A DNA stretch of 64,000 nt, taken from assembly GCA_020698575.1 (NCBI GenBank), contig CM036247.1, positions 32,637,086 to 32,701,085 on the forward strand. Direction: 5' to 3'. Below are positions 10,493-22,104 of this stretch, one piece after another. Source of the DNA: Bostrychus sinensis. Lineage: Eukaryota > Chordata > Actinopteri > Gobiiformes > Eleotridae. Made by a program: the position numbers and the translations under genes. The notes under the pieces were generated by a model. It was not told the origin of the DNA, made no database searches, and worked only from the letters and a program-made list of their open reading frames with translations. Each line of letters opens with the position of its first letter. Position 1 is the stretch's first letter.

Positions 10493-11345
10493 GTTTTTGT
10501 GCTGTGTTATAGCCTACTGTATATTGTACTATTATTAATAACCATAAAAGACTTGCTGCTGTAGTAACTGTGAGTCTTTTTAGCTGAAAGTATTTGTATT
10601 CATCAGTGAATCCAGTTTTTGCTCCACGCCATGCCAGACACTTATATGATCTGTATTGAAATGAACAGTTTGAGACTTACTCTCTTTGACTACAAAGGGG
10701 TAACAAGAAAATGAACTGTCCTGGAGGGAGAGTCCTGCAGAATAATAGATCTAAAGCATGGGAACACAGAAATTTGGTTACAGGCCAAACTGTAACTAAC
10801 GCAACACTATTCTGTGTAATTCACATCTTCATAAGTCACTTTCTTGTTTCTTGTTCTGTAATTCAGTTCTATCCTATAACACAATCTAACAGTGACCACA
10901 TATGCAGAAATAACAGTTTGTTTAAAAAAAAAAAAGCAGTGGGGAACATTTTTCATGATATCCTCAAAGCCCTGTGAGAGTCTTGTATTATATTTATAGG
11001 AATGTACTGCCCTCTGGTGGATTTTAATGTAAACATCAGGGGAATGACAGATTAACACGCTATTAGTCCTGTGGGGGGCGCTGTAGGACAGTTACAAACA
11101 CAGACCTGAGAGCTGAGACCTGTTATAGTTTGTATATATATTTCTCTTCTACTTGTCATACTAATTAGATTTGCAGTATTAAAATTTGAAAATATAAAGA
11201 TATGTGTCACAGCTCCTAAAACTGAATCCTGCCTTACATTACATTTATTATTAAGTTTTGTTACATATCTTTAGGTCTAATAGCTTATTTTAAAGGGGAG
11301 TCATTAAAAAGTATTTTATTTTTGTAGTAATATTATTTTTATAAT
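10493..11345. other. Intergenic, start of crppa-meox2 interval
   Basis: AT-rich sequence with no recognised gene. It includes the CTCF-like site at 11007 and, at about 11067-11080, a weaker 12-of-14 match on the plus strand (within 'tgtggggggcgctg'). Confidence 0.5.
11007..11020 (-). promoter_or_regulatory. Perfect CTCF core motif, minus strand
   Basis: Minus strand reads CCACCAGAGGGCAG, matching all 14 positions of the core consensus CCASYAGRKGGCRS. By base frequencies a perfect match is expected about 0.03 times in 64 kb on both strands. It sits about 0.5 kb past the crppa poly(A) site. Motif match only, although such motifs can also be carried by fish repeats. Confidence 0.55.
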
Positions 11346-11362
11346 AATATTTGTCAATAATA

Positions 11363-11530
11363 GTAGCTCAGTTGGTAGAGACGGTTCGATCCCTGCTACT
11401 GGCAATGCATACTGTCATTGTGTCCTTGGGCAAGACACTTCGCCCACCTTGACTGTGTGAATGTGTTTGGTGGTGGTTGTTGGAGTTGTAACGTAACTTA
11501 TAGTGCCTATAAACGTGCTATGTAAGACTA
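11363..11530 (+). mobile_element. tRNA-derived SINE, internally deleted
   Basis: The A-box-like 'tagctcagttggtagag' is joined almost directly to 'ggttcgatccc' (B box), then the SINE core 'tccttgggcaagacactt'. Compared with the copy at 13624, the segment between the boxes is missing. Not a functional tRNA. Confidence 0.75.
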
Positions 11531-11599
11531 ATACTTTACTATTGTTATTGGTAGTAGTAGTAGTAGTTTAATAGTACTATTTATTTATTTAGTTCAACA

Positions 11600-11680
11600 G
11601 TGCACTTTTAGGTCAACACTGTAAATAAGAATTTGTTCTTATAGTTCTACTTGGTAAAATAAAGGTTAAAAAAAAGTTAG
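11600..11680 (+). repeat. Retroposon 3' tail
   Basis: The phrase 'ctgtaaataagaatttgttc' and then 'ggtaaaataaaggttaaaaa' is the familiar 3' tail of fish L2-type LINEs and their SINE partners. Confidence 0.6.
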
Positions 11681-12161
11681 TTTTTTTATTTTTTATTACC
11701 AAAACATATATAGTAAAATAAGAAAAGTAATAGGAGTTTATATTGTTCTACATATTTTTATGTTTTATTTTAAAGGCAGGCATATTATTATTTATGTGTT
11801 TTTAAATCTTTTTTTATCCTGAATTTAAGTTTAAAAGAAAAAAATGCAGGAGAAATGTTATCTACAGTAAGTTAAGTATTAATAATTGCCATGTTTTATG
11901 TGACCACTTTTTGAAGAATAATAGACACATATGAGTGGTATTACAAATAGACCAGAGGTACACGAGACAAAAGAGGCTGGGAACTACTGGTGTACACCAT
12001 AATTAACTGTAAAATAAAGCCATGTCTTCATTTTTATGTCATTATATTTTCACTCAGAAGTGTGGACATTTTTATAAGCTTTTAGTTTCAAAAGTGCAGC
12101 AAATATTTCATCCAAAGAAAGCACAGTTAACTAAGCAACTACTTTATATTTAAACATATTT

Positions 12162-12516
12162 AAAGGGGCTATATTCTGCTTTTCTGACCCATTTTTCTAG
12201 GTCATTGATTCCAGCACTGGAATTTGTCACTTTCCAGTTGAACTTGGTGCCACCATTACTCCAGTGTATGAAGGCCAGTGCACAAACTTGGACTCAACCA
12301 ATAAAAGTGTCCCTGGTACCAAATGGGACCACCCCCCTTTGTTCTGAGCTTGTGACTGGTCTGTGGGTGAGGCGGAGGTTCGTGAAAAAGAGCGTTCTGA
12401 GGCCTCAGAAACTCAGCGCCGGGGGAGAAAACACAACTCCAGGTATGTTTTGATGAGGAAACAACATGGGAGAAAGCTTAGAAAAGTCAATTTTGCGGAA
12501 TATATCCTCTTTAATA
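12162..12516. mobile_element. Complete MITE with TTAAAGGGGCTATATTCTGC ends
   Basis: The left end TTAAAGGGGCTATATTCTGC and right end GCGGAATATATCCTCTTTAAT are inverted partners. The interior carries 'caggtatgttttgatgagg' shared with copies at 1738, 15003 (reverse) and 25380. TTAA at the outer edge may be the target site. Noncoding. Confidence 0.7.
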
Positions 12517-12540
12517 TTTTGACTGAATATATTAAGAAGT

Positions 12541-12820
12541 TTGAGACAAAGACACAGCAGTGAAGAAACTCTTGAGACAAACCTCCATGAGCTGCTCTTC
12601 CTGGAGACCACCAAACAAACAGAGCACCATGGTCAGAGGGGTAGGGTACCACCAGGCCTGGAGACGGCTAAGGAAGCTCGTCAGGGACCAGCCAAAAACA
12701 ACAACATTCACAAAGAGGCCGCCAAGGTGTTGGAATGTGACCCCATCACCAGTCACTGTGTCTGACCTCCTGGCACCTAACATCCTTGAGACTAAACTGT
12801 GCTTCAGAGCTTCTCTTTAA
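12541..12820 (+). pseudogene. Possible Tc1-like transposase N-terminal relic
   Basis: One frame reads through 'RKLVRDQPKTTT' and later 'VTVSDLL', which resembles the Tc1 N-terminal order (KLVR...NPKTT...VSVSTV) between the two helix-turn-helix motifs. No DDE residues follow and no terminal repeats were seen. Tentative: weak similarity in a short frame. Confidence 0.3.
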
Positions 12821-13444
12821 AATATACCGTATGTTTGTGACTACATTTTGGTTTTATTGTTCCTGTTTTTACAAGATTTGCAAACCATTGTGTTTTGTTG
12901 TAATTTAGAAATTACATCAATGTTGTTTTACCAAACACAGTGACAACAATGTAAGTGTGTTGTATCCCACTCCAAAGAAGCATCTGTGGACTTAAATAAG
13001 CTGGAATGGTTATGAGATCATTTCACAGTGGGAGATTAAAAACAGCCTGACCACAGGATGTAAGCAGAGTTGTTATTATGATGCTGAATAAACTCAATCA
13101 GCTGCAGAGCGAGGTGCCCACATGCTCCACACATGACTGATGTTTATTATCATGGTGTGAAGATGTTGGCTCTGGTGTCACTCTGGATAAATGAGTCCAC
13201 ATACACAACTAATGTGGTAAATAATGACAGAAAATATGAGTTTCAGACGAAACACAACTATAGTTTTTGAAATACATTAACTTTAACCAAGTATTACAAT
13301 TAATTCAAATTTTAAAAAGATATATGTATCTCATCTATTTATCTAGATATACACATATACTATATAGATATGGATTATAATAAGTATATATTAGGCCGTA
13401 TCTATAATGGTATATATCTTGATATGTGTAGTGTATTTAAGTGT

Positions 13445-13449
13445 GTATA

Positions 13450-13542
<93 letters not shown>
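13445..13542. repeat. (AT)n microsatellite
   Basis: Nearly pure AT dinucleotide array of about 98 bases, likely hypervariable and able to extrude cruciforms. Confidence 0.95.
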
Positions 13543-13546
<4 letters not shown>

Positions 13547-13623
13547 AATATATAATTAAAGATACTGTAAGCAACATGCACTCATACGTGTTTGAAAACG
13601 GTACTGCAGTATAAATCTAAACC

Positions 13624-13864
13624 AGGGGCAGCAGTAGCTCAGTTGGTAGAGACGCTCCCAACAACCCAAAGGTTGGCGGTTCAATCCCTGCACCCTCTGT
13701 TGCATACTGTCTTTGGGCAAGACACTTAACTCTCCATCTCACCAGTGTCTGTGTACACTGGTTTATGAATGTGTGAGTGTCAGTGGGTGAATGGTTCATT
13801 GATCTGCGCTCTGAGTGCCCATAGAGACAGAAAGGTGTTATATAAAATGGTGACCATTAAAAAT
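13624..13864 (+). mobile_element. tRNA-derived SINE
   Basis: The head has an A box (tagctcagttggtagag) and B box (ggttcaatccc) about 40 bases apart. Then come the core 'tgggcaagacactta' and a tail 'ggtgttatataaaatgg'. It is the fullest copy of the family also seen at 11363 and, reversed, at 59360-59590. The 60-codon minus frame here is SINE sequence. Confidence 0.85.
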
Positions 13865-15002
13865 GGTCTGTGGGCTTCCAGGCTTTTCTGAGTGGACGAT
13901 CGGCAATGCAGAGTTTTAGAACCAAAACAAAAAATGTAAACATAAACAACTTTATGCATTTTTAATTTTTTTCTTTTTATTGTGAATAAATCAGCTGTAC
14001 CATTGTTATTTTTAAAAATAATTATTGATTTAAACATGTTTACTTTAAAAGTAAAACCAACACTGTGTGTCATGCAGATGCTGTAAGCATGAGTTTTAAT
14101 GCAGATCAGATACTAGACTACTTATTTATTTTTACTTAAATTTATTGTTTGGAAATATCAGAATTTGCACATTTTTTCAAAAAGACAAGAAGATCCTGGG
14201 ATGTCTGGGGTGGTCTTCCCAGTCTCCAGATTAACAATAAATAGTTTTTGTTGTTTAATGAGTTTTTATTTATTTATTTATTTTTGTTATCTTTCGTTCA
14301 CATCATTATAATGTCTTTGGAGGTGGGGGGTGAACATTTCTAATTGTATGTGTAACTCTTGCTCAGTCTCTGGGGTCTGCAGACACGGCACTCTGCAGTA
14401 GAAGTCCTCTGCTGCCAGTCCCACTCCCACACACTTCCTCAGCTCTTACTCACGGGCCGCTCTCACACACATGGATCCCACATCTCTCTGAGCTGACAGA
14501 GGATCTCACAGACGAGGAGGAGAGCTGGAGAAGTGAGAGCTTCCTGACAGCTCTGTCTCAGACAACCTGAGATGGGACTGTCTCAGGAGTAAGGGAGTTT
14601 ACACAAGTGTACGCCATGCACATTAAAGTAGCCTTTATATGAGAGAATGAGAATAGTGCATACCTCAGTTTGATGGTAGCAGGGAGAAGAACGTGTCCAA
14701 GATGACTGGGAATGTTTTGTGGTTCACCTGGTAGAGCGTATACTACATACTGTGAGGGGACCTGGGTTAATTTGGTTGATACACATGGACTATTTGGCAA
14801 ATGTGTCCTATCATGTATTTTTAAACATTTTATTTGCAACATTTGATATGGGAGACTGGCAATCCCATCCATGAGGTGCTTGCCCAATGTACCAATCATG
14901 TGTAGGGAAAAAATAATCATGGATAAAATTGGAGCCCACAACCAAAGCAGTTTAGAGCCACTGACATATCCACTGTGGAAGTGGTTCTCAAACTTTTCAC
15001 AT
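13865..15002. other. Intergenic, mostly AT-rich; GC-richer patch at 14380-14580
   Basis: No gene recognised. The 14380-14580 patch is non-repetitive and slightly GC-rich. A 127-codon minus frame at 14558-14941 has no recognisable similarity. Confidence 0.4.
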
Positions 15003-15240
15003 TAAAGGTCTCCTGTTCTGCGAAATGTACTTTTTAAAAAAGGTTTTAGACATGTTATAATGTTGTTTCCCCAGCAAAAACAGACCTAGCGTAGTATTTT
15101 GTTTCATTCACACATTTTGGACTAATCATGTATGCTGAGGCGCTGCCCTTCTCAAGACCTGAAAATGCTCGGTCTCAAGGCGCTATGTATACACGTGAAA
15201 ACAGGTGCTCCTGCATGTTTCTATAGCTCATTGTGATGGC
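15003..15240 (-). mobile_element. TTAAAGGGG-family MITE, partial, reversed
   Basis: Starts 'ttaaaggtctcctgttctgcg' and contains 'ataatgttgtttcc', the reverse of the family interior 'ggaaacaacatt'. Same family as 12162-12516; the right end is decayed. Confidence 0.55.
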
Positions 15241-15327
15241 CATGCCACACAAAATTGGTAAAAACTGTCAGCACACCACACATGCACTGATTCAAATTTA
15301 GTTTTAGTCAGTTAGTCAGTTTCTTAT

Positions 15328-15707
15328 CAGGGTTTCTGCAGGGCTCAACAAGTTGAATTTAATACTTTTTAAGACCTTTTTAAGACCATTGTTGAAGAAA
15401 ACTAAGACCTATTTCATAAGCCTGCAGTGCACAAAAAGCTGAGTCATAAATGTAATTGTGTTGTTTAATTGTGACTACTGACGACAGTGAGTGCTGCAAA
15501 GCATTTTAAATCTGAGCTCTCATATCCGTGACAGTAATACACCTTTGAGAATTTAAGTGGGCATTTTAGAATAAGCTGTGAACACAGGTTGTTACATTAA
15601 ATGTACGTGACATATTTAAGACCTGTTTAAACATTTAGGACCTAGTATTCTGCATCTCAACAAATTTAAACACAACAAAGACTTTTTAAGGCCCAGCAGA
15701 AACCGTG
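15328..15707 (+). mobile_element. CAGGGTTTCTGC-family nonautonomous element
   Basis: Left end CAGGGTTTCTGC and right end GCAGAAACCGTG (one mismatch). Colinear with 539-971 over the whole length. Confidence 0.75.
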
Positions 15708-16829
15708 CACTTAAACTGAGGCCACTACAAGGCACTCACCTCATTTATCTATCTGTTAGCTTCATGTTGCTATTAGTGGTGCTAATTAGCCATTATCTCC
15801 TGCTCTGTCTGTCCCACACCGTTCAGTGCAAGCACTCAGAGATTCTCCTCTCATGTCTGAACTCAAATCCTCCCAACTTTATTCATCTGGGACCTTAAAA
15901 AGCAACTCAACCCTGGCCCAGACCTTATTCTGCCCACTTCCAGAGATTAAAATATGCTAGAAAAGTGGGCAGAAACCAGGCAGAAACAGATGGGAGAACT
16001 GAGGGTGGAGTGAGGCTTGGACCTGTGATTGACAGCTGTCAGAGACCGTCATGGACGTCCTCCACAACAGGGTTGCCAAGGCCCAAAAAATAAAATAAAA
16101 TACACATCCAAACCCATTTCATCGGGGGAAAAAAGTGGTCACATTTGTGTAAATGTATGTTTGTTGTCAACTTACTTCTGACAAGTGTTTGTTAAAAAGA
16201 GTCATGTAGATGTGGAGAGTAAATCCTTTTGTGACTTCATTTATTTAGCCTTCTGTCAGACTGTGGTCTTTGTCCCACAAATGCCTTAACACTTAAGTAC
16301 CACTTCAGACAATATTGCATTTCTCAAGTACTATCTTCAACTCACTTAAATGAGCCTTAGTAATACAAGCACTAAACATGGAGTAAATCAGGACTAAACT
16401 GCCTAAACAGGACTAAGCAGTGCACCTCTCCCAAACAGAGTAGGACAAAAACAGAAATCTCTAGTATCTCTTTATGTATACACTTAAACTAAATCACATC
16501 CGCACACTTAGTTACTTGTGTACTTACAAACTTTGAGTAACTGTGAGAAGTAGTGGAACGGTTGTGTACAATTGTAGCTGGGGCAGGACACGATAGTACA
16601 TCAGCTCTGATTATTTGTGTTGTGGGAGGAGGGAACACAGGCTGCTTCATCAAACGTGGACAGAATGACTCATGTGCTGGGGTCTGATGTTGGGACGGTC
16701 CTCTGGGTCCGGAGCAGAGGGAAAAGAACCAGCAGATCCTTGTGAAGAACAGAAGACAGAGAAGGTCAGAGTGTGATGTAATTGACTGAAGGGACATGAG
16801 GCAGAAGTGAATCATATGAAAGTATTTAC
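15708..16829. other. Intergenic, no gene recognised
   Basis: Contains 'aaatcaggactaaac' repeat text near 16390 and a non-repetitive GC-moderate patch at 16500-16780. A 108-codon minus frame there is unrecognised. Confidence 0.4.
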
Positions 16830-16925
16830 TCCTGCTACCACTAACAGTACTTCTACTATTACCAATACTTCTACTAATACTGTACTATTACCACTGCCAC
16901 TACTACTATGACTATTCTCACGTCT
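16830..16925. repeat. Degenerate TAC-rich microsatellite
   Basis: Imperfect (TAC)n/(ACT)n text directly beside the large minisatellite. Confidence 0.7.
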
Positions 16926-16977
16926 AATACTCCAAACAATATTTCTTCTACCCAGTCAAATGTTTGGAGACTAAAAT

Positions 16978-18035
16978 TTACTGCTGAGGTGGTGATGGAG
17001 GAGAGTGTGATGGTCCTGCTGCTGAGGTGGTGATGGAGGAGAGTGTGATGGTCCTGCTGCTGAGGTGGTGATGGAGGAGAGTGTGATGGTCCTGCTACTG
17101 AGGTGGTGATGGAGGAGAGTGTGATGGTCCTGCTGCTGAGGTGGTGATGGAGGAGAGTGTGATGGTCCTGCTGCTGAGGTGGTGATGGAGGAGAGTGTGA
17201 TGGTCCTGTTGCTAAGGTGGTGATGAAGGAGAGTGTGATGGTCCTGCTGCTGAGGTGGTGATGGAGGAGAGTGTGACGGTACTGCTGCTGAGGTGGTGAT
17301 GGAAGAGAGTGTGACGGTACTGCTGCTGAGGTGGTGATGGAGGAGAATGTGATGGTACTGCTGCTGAGGTGGTGATGGAGGAGAGTGTGACGGTACTGCT
17401 GCTGAGGTGGTGATGGAGGAGAATGTGATGGTACTGCTGCTGAGGTGGTGATGGAGGAGAGTGTGACGGTACTGCTGCTGAGGTGGTGATGGAGGAGAGT
17501 GTGATGGCCCTGCTGCTGAGGTGGTGATGGAGGAGAGTGTGACGGTCCTGCTGCTGAAGTGGTGATGGAGGAGAGTGTGACGGTCCTGCTGCTGAGGTGA
17601 TGATGGAGGAGAGTGTGATGGCCCTGCTGCTGAGGTGGTGATGGAGGCGAGTGTGACGGTACTGCTGCTGAGGTGGTGATGGAGGAGAGTGTGATGGCCC
17701 TGCTGCTGAGGTGGTGATGGAGGAGAGTGTGACGGTCCTGCTGCTGAGGTGGTGATGGAGGAGAGTGTGACGGTCCTGCTGCTGAGGTGGTGATGGAGGA
17801 GAGTGTGACGGTCCTGCTGCTGAGGTGGTGATGGAGGAGAGTGTGACGGTCCTGCTGCTGAGGTGGTGATGGAGGAGAGTGTGACGGTCCTGCTGCTGAG
17901 GTGGTGATGGAGGAGAGTGTGACGGTCCTGCTGCTGAGGTGGTGATGGGGCAGAGGAGAGTGAGGTGGTTGTCCTGCTGAAGTGGCAATGGGGTGGTGGA
18001 GAGTGGAATGATTCTGTTGCTGAGGTGGTGATGGG
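16978..18035. repeat. 38-bp minisatellite, about 26 copies
   Basis: The unit 'ctgctgctgaggtggtgatg' + 'gaggagagtgtgacggtc' repeats every 38 bases from about 16981 to 17950, with decayed copies to 18035. Variant bases separate subfamilies: GATGGTCC mainly at 16981-17270, GACGGTAC alternating with GATGGTAC as 76-bp dimers at about 17270-17480, and GACGGTCC mainly after 17530. No unit frame holds a stop on the minus strand, so that strand is open for 385 codons with a 38-residue Ser/His/Gln/Pro period. This is a consequence of 38 not being divisible by three, not evidence of a gene. Confidence 0.95.
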
Positions 18036-19244
18036 GTGTAGGTTTAAATCTGAAAAACAGCTGAATGACAGAAAACACAATTTTAGAGCTGAATGATGAT
18101 TGGTTGATATTAAATGAGGGGGCTCCAACTAGAGTGGCATGAGAGTGCGTCTTCCTGGTTGAATTTTTGCTCTATGCTTCAGCTTTATAAAAACTTATAC
18201 ATAAAGTGAGAAAATATTAGTCCATCATAAAAGGAAAATCGTTTGTATTAAATTGTTTCAGGACTTTCAGTAAGAGTAAACAGGAACAAGGGTCTAAAAA
18301 TTTCAACACAACTTTCAAAGATATTCATTTGGGAAAGAAACATGAAATATTTCGTGTAAACCCCAAATATGTACTATATTATTTAAATGTATATCTGTCT
18401 TTGGTCATTCCTTGTGGGACCTTGTTGAACAGAGTACACCTCAGAGACCAGTCCTGGGCCACTCTTTCCCATGAACAGGAGTTTGGTTTAAGTCAGGATG
18501 TCCTGCTTCATGAGGCCTCAGCTCCCATCAGGCCACAGTCTGTTTTCTCCAGAGGCACACCCTTCAGGGACAAAGTCTGTCCTTCAAAGCTGGCATGACA
18601 CAAACCTCAGGAGATACATGGGACAAATGTCTGAGCTCATGATATGGCTATGTTAGTTTTAGTGTGATTTTTTTTTTGTATTCCACACTTGTCTGTGAAC
18701 ACCTACAGTAGCCCTGAAGGGACATGTGAACAAATCTCAAAGAAATGCAGACATCATCGATATCCTTTCAGCTGAGACAGTGTAGTCATCTGAGACAACC
18801 GAATTCTCTTCCCTCCTCCAAACAAAAAAAACAATTCTCCGGCCCAAGACCTGTCCAGAAGAGACCTGATTATGGAAGTTCCCCGTCTCTCTGTCCCAAA
18901 CATGATTTGTAGGTCAGATTCACTGGAAACGCTGTCTTCTTGAGAGTCTCCAGACGTCTCTCGTGTCCAACACATGGATGGAGCTCAGTCCAGTTCACAT
19001 GCGTCTCACAGCAGGAAGTTCAGTCGAACTCAAGCAAAAGCATGCTGGGAGAAGCTCCAGCAACCTGCACCCCCTAAAGGGAATAAGCAGAAGAAGATGA
19101 ATGAATGAATTAAAGGAATGATGATAAATGAGTCATTGGAGCATTAATATTGTTTTATCTGGTGAATACAGGCTAACAGCTATACGTGAAGAGGACATTT
19201 TTACAATTAAAATAATAATTTAAAGTAAAACATCATGTTACTTA
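18036..19244. other. Intergenic block, unassigned; small minus-strand ORF
   Basis: Non-repetitive over 18400-18610 and 18740-19010. At 18754-18975 the minus strand has a 73-codon ATG frame with an acidic stretch SGDSQEDSVSSESDLQ that looks protein-like, but a stop lies four codons before the ATG and I recognise no family. A retroposon tail ends at 19117. Confidence 0.3.
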
Positions 19245-20330
19245 ACCCTTATGCCCCAGTGAGGACAAAAGTGTCCTTTTCAAATTGTGTTGTTTTTGAT
19301 GATTTTGCAGTGGTTCTTACATTTTCTATGAAATTTGGCTCAGGTGTGTATTTTATCACTAATGTTGATATTCTAAACACAAATCTAAATTACTTCATTT
19401 TTACACTCTCTAACTTAAATTGTCATGTTGCTCCTGTTAAGTGACAAAAGTGTCCCCATCACAAAACATCATAGAAATATTACACATCAACATTTTTCAA
19501 CTTTTTTTGCATAAATCTTTTAATCAACTTCTGCCCTGACCAAAAATACCAAATATTTCATTATTTTCATAATTTTAACCTTTTTTATGCCAGTGTATGT
19601 AATAGCATCTCAATTTTGTAGTAAAGAACAGGCACAAAAAATGAAATATTTTTAATATTCTCAATGCAAAATGGATTTATTTAGGGGGGTTATTTACAGC
19701 CTTGGGTCTGTCAAAGATCACCAGCAATACTGATTTAGATGGATTTGGGATTTTTTTGTAGTAACAAAAAGTTACAACCATTTTTTGGGTTTTAATGGGT
19801 GCGCACAAGGAGATCACAGCACAGAGGAAAGATGCAGAGTTTTCTGTCTTGCTCTAGCAGCAGGCAGCAGTTTTTATCTAACACATACAAAGGCGGGGTA
19901 GAAGTCACAATCATACCACAAGACTGAGCACCTTCCATCTAATCTATACCAGGTCATGATGGTCTGACCATCATGTGCACTAAGACAGATCATTGTGCTT
20001 GCACGGCACTTAGTCCAGACAATAGGATAACACAAGATGCATTAAATCTCCATTACAATGGGAGTTAGTTTTTATATAAAATATCCCTAAAATTATTCCC
20101 ACATATCTGCAGATAGACAAAAACATATATTTTTTTGTATTTTTCATGTATTTTTTCCAATAAAAAAAAATGCAGATGCTAATTACAAACACTGATGTAA
20201 AAAGGGTCCAAATTCTGGAAATGTTTAAATATTTGGTTTAAAGATTTATGCAAGAAAGTAGAAAATGAATGTATACATTTTTTTAGAATGTTTTGTGGCA
20301 GGGACTGCACTGTTTTCTGTCCTCTCTCTT
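19245..20330. mobile_element. Foldback DNA element, CCCTTATGCCCC end, copy 1
   Basis: Begins after TTAA with CCCTTATGCCCC, then 'gaggacaaaagtgtcc'. The interior is shared with 34193-35125: 'accaaatatttcattatttt', 'gccttgggtctgtcaaagat' and 'aagatttatgca'. The right edge around 20250-20330 ('atgaatgtatac', 'aatgttttgtgg') is the inverted counterpart of the left arm of copy 2. TTAA plus CCCTT suggests a piggyBac-like nonautonomous element. No transposase. Confidence 0.6.
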
Positions 20331-20935
20331 ATGTATTTTAATATGATGTGTCGTTTTTGGCCAATAGTTATGGCTCACAGAAACACAGAGTCCTCTGCGA
20401 CTCTCCAGCTCCTCAGCTCTTCATGTGTTGCCAGTGCATTTGGCCTCCTCCTCTGGCCGGGACACTGCTTTTTCCAACTCTGCTGTGACTTTATGGGTCT
20501 CCTTTCCGCCATTTGAAGACACTTGGTTCTGAGACAGGAGACAGGATTACAGCTTAGAGTAAAATTATGCATGGTGAAAAGATGCCATCGTCAGAGTTTA
20601 TGGTATGTAAAGATTTATGTATGAATAAAAACTTTATACAATTTATAATTCTAAAATCACTTCTGTCAAATGAAATTTTGGATAAAAAAAAGGGCTTGAC
20701 AGGATTTCACAACTAGATTTTATCAAGGAGCTTTTCTACCATACAAAGGCAAAATGCAGTATTATAAAACTGAGTTGAGACTAAAAACAGGCTTCGTATC
20801 ATCTGTTTTAGTTGGAGACGTTTTATTGTGTCCCATTTTAGAGAAATATTGATGTTAAATCTGCAGTAACTACAAATGTCATACAAATACAAAGAGAAAA
20901 TGCAGTAATCACAGCTCGGAATGTTCACGGACCAT

Positions 20936-21172
20936 TTCAAACACAGTTACCACTCTCAGAGTCCAGACCTTAAGCCCACAGAGAATCTTTGGGATGTGCT
21001 GGAGAAGACTTTGCACAGTGGTTCGACTCTCCCATCATCAATACAAGCTGTTGGCAAAAAAATTAAAGCAATGCTTGACAAAATAAATGTTGTGACATTG
21101 CAGGAGTTTATTGAAACAATGCCACAGCGAATGCATGCCATAATCAAAGCTAAAGGTCCAACTAAATACTAG
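20936..21172 (+). pseudogene. Tc1/mariner transposase C-terminal fragment
   Basis: The translation contains SQSPDLKPTENLWD, the Tc1-type block around the third catalytic acidic residue (the E of TENLW). It runs on through an alpha-helical tail to a natural stop (TAG 21170-21172) after GPTKY. The N-terminal DNA-binding part and the first two aspartates are absent, so it is a dead fragment. It abuts an oppositely oriented piece. Confidence 0.85.
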
Positions 21173-21187
21173 TGTGTGACTTGGGCA

Positions 21188-21445
21188 GGCAGTCACTCCA
21201 GCTCATCCCAAAGATTCTCTGTGGGGTTAAGGTCTGGACTCTGTGGTGACCAGTCCATGCTCAAACCACTCTTTCACATTTTGAGCTCAATGAATCCTGG
21301 CATTGTCATCTTGGAATAAGCCCAGTGCCATCTGGGAGAAGAAAAATCCATTGATGGAGTAACCTGGGCCTTCAGTATATGCAGGTGGTCAGCTGACCTC
21401 ATTCTTTATGCACATAACGTTGCTGAACCTGCTGCAGGGAAGGAT
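21188..21445 (-). pseudogene. Tc1-like transposase fragment, opposite strand
   Basis: The reverse complement contains codons for SPDLNPTENLWDELE followed upstream by the usual 'tggcactgggcttattccaag' region with stops. About 45 bases are an inverted copy of 20957-21003. It ends in a poly(T) tract at about 21447. Confidence 0.8.
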
Positions 21446-22104
21446 CTTTTTTTTTTTTTTTTTTTTCAGTTTTGCACACTTTTCCAGTCGGATTAGCCAC
21501 CACCAATGATTCATGGTTGACAAGATGTATGTGGTTCTCAAAGTGGGGTCCAGAGTCACCTGGTGGTGGGATACTGCAGGGAAGCCACCAGAGGGCGTCT
21601 ATGTTAAGTACACAAAAACTTGAGTTTAAAATTAATTAATAAAGTATTTACTTTAAAAACAAAATAACACTTAAACAATTTTTAGCCAAAAGACTATGTT
21701 TTTCTAGAAATCTATGGAGAAAAACATGACAAAGACTTTTGAATATAGTGAATTTTCATGATTGGGGGTCCGCACAGGATTGTCTGACTTTTTAACTTTT
21801 TGTAAGAATGTGATTGGCCATAGAATCAAGCAGTAAAATAATTGATAATAAAACATGTATGAGGTCAAAAAGGGTAAACGGGTATTGTCACTAAAATGCA
21901 TCTTCATATTATTTGTATTTAAAAAAATATGAATACTACTAAAGGTTCACAAATGAGCCCTTTCCTGTTCACACATGCTAATAAAAAATAAAATAAAAAC
22001 TTAAAGCGACCTCATATGACTTGTCCCGCTCTCAAAACACTTCATACTCCGTGTATTTCTGTAGTTCTCCAAGTAGTTCTACGCTCAGATGACATTTATT
22101 GATA
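21446..22104. other. Repeat-derived intergenic segment
   Basis: Poly(T), then 'gtggttctcaaagtggggtcc', the start of a common fish hAT-like MITE, and AT-rich sequence. The CTCF-like motif at 21585 lies within this MITE-like text. Confidence 0.4.
21585..21598 (+). promoter_or_regulatory. CTCF-like motif (13 of 14), plus strand
   Basis: Reads CCACCAGAGGGCGT; only the last base departs from the core consensus. Orientation is opposite to the sites at 1987 and 11007. Probably transposon-derived. Confidence 0.45.

Larger units (their letters stand above)
11286..11988. mobile_element. Degraded CAGTGTTTCCCAACC-family MITE with SINE insertion
   Basis: The right end 'gaggctgggaactactg' (to 11988) matches the right end of the complete element at 3943-4661. 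The left side is decayed and is broken by a SINE fragment at 11363-11530 and a retroposon tail at 11600-11680. Confidence 0.5.

Noticed and set aside
13370..13555. Open frame of alternating Tyr-Ile
   Set aside because: It is the (AT)n microsatellite read as codons.
16978..18035. CRISPR-like or coding array (38-bp direct repeats)
   Set aside because: Repeats abut with no unique spacers, so it is not a CRISPR array. The long minus frame follows from unit length and lack of stops, not from coding selection.
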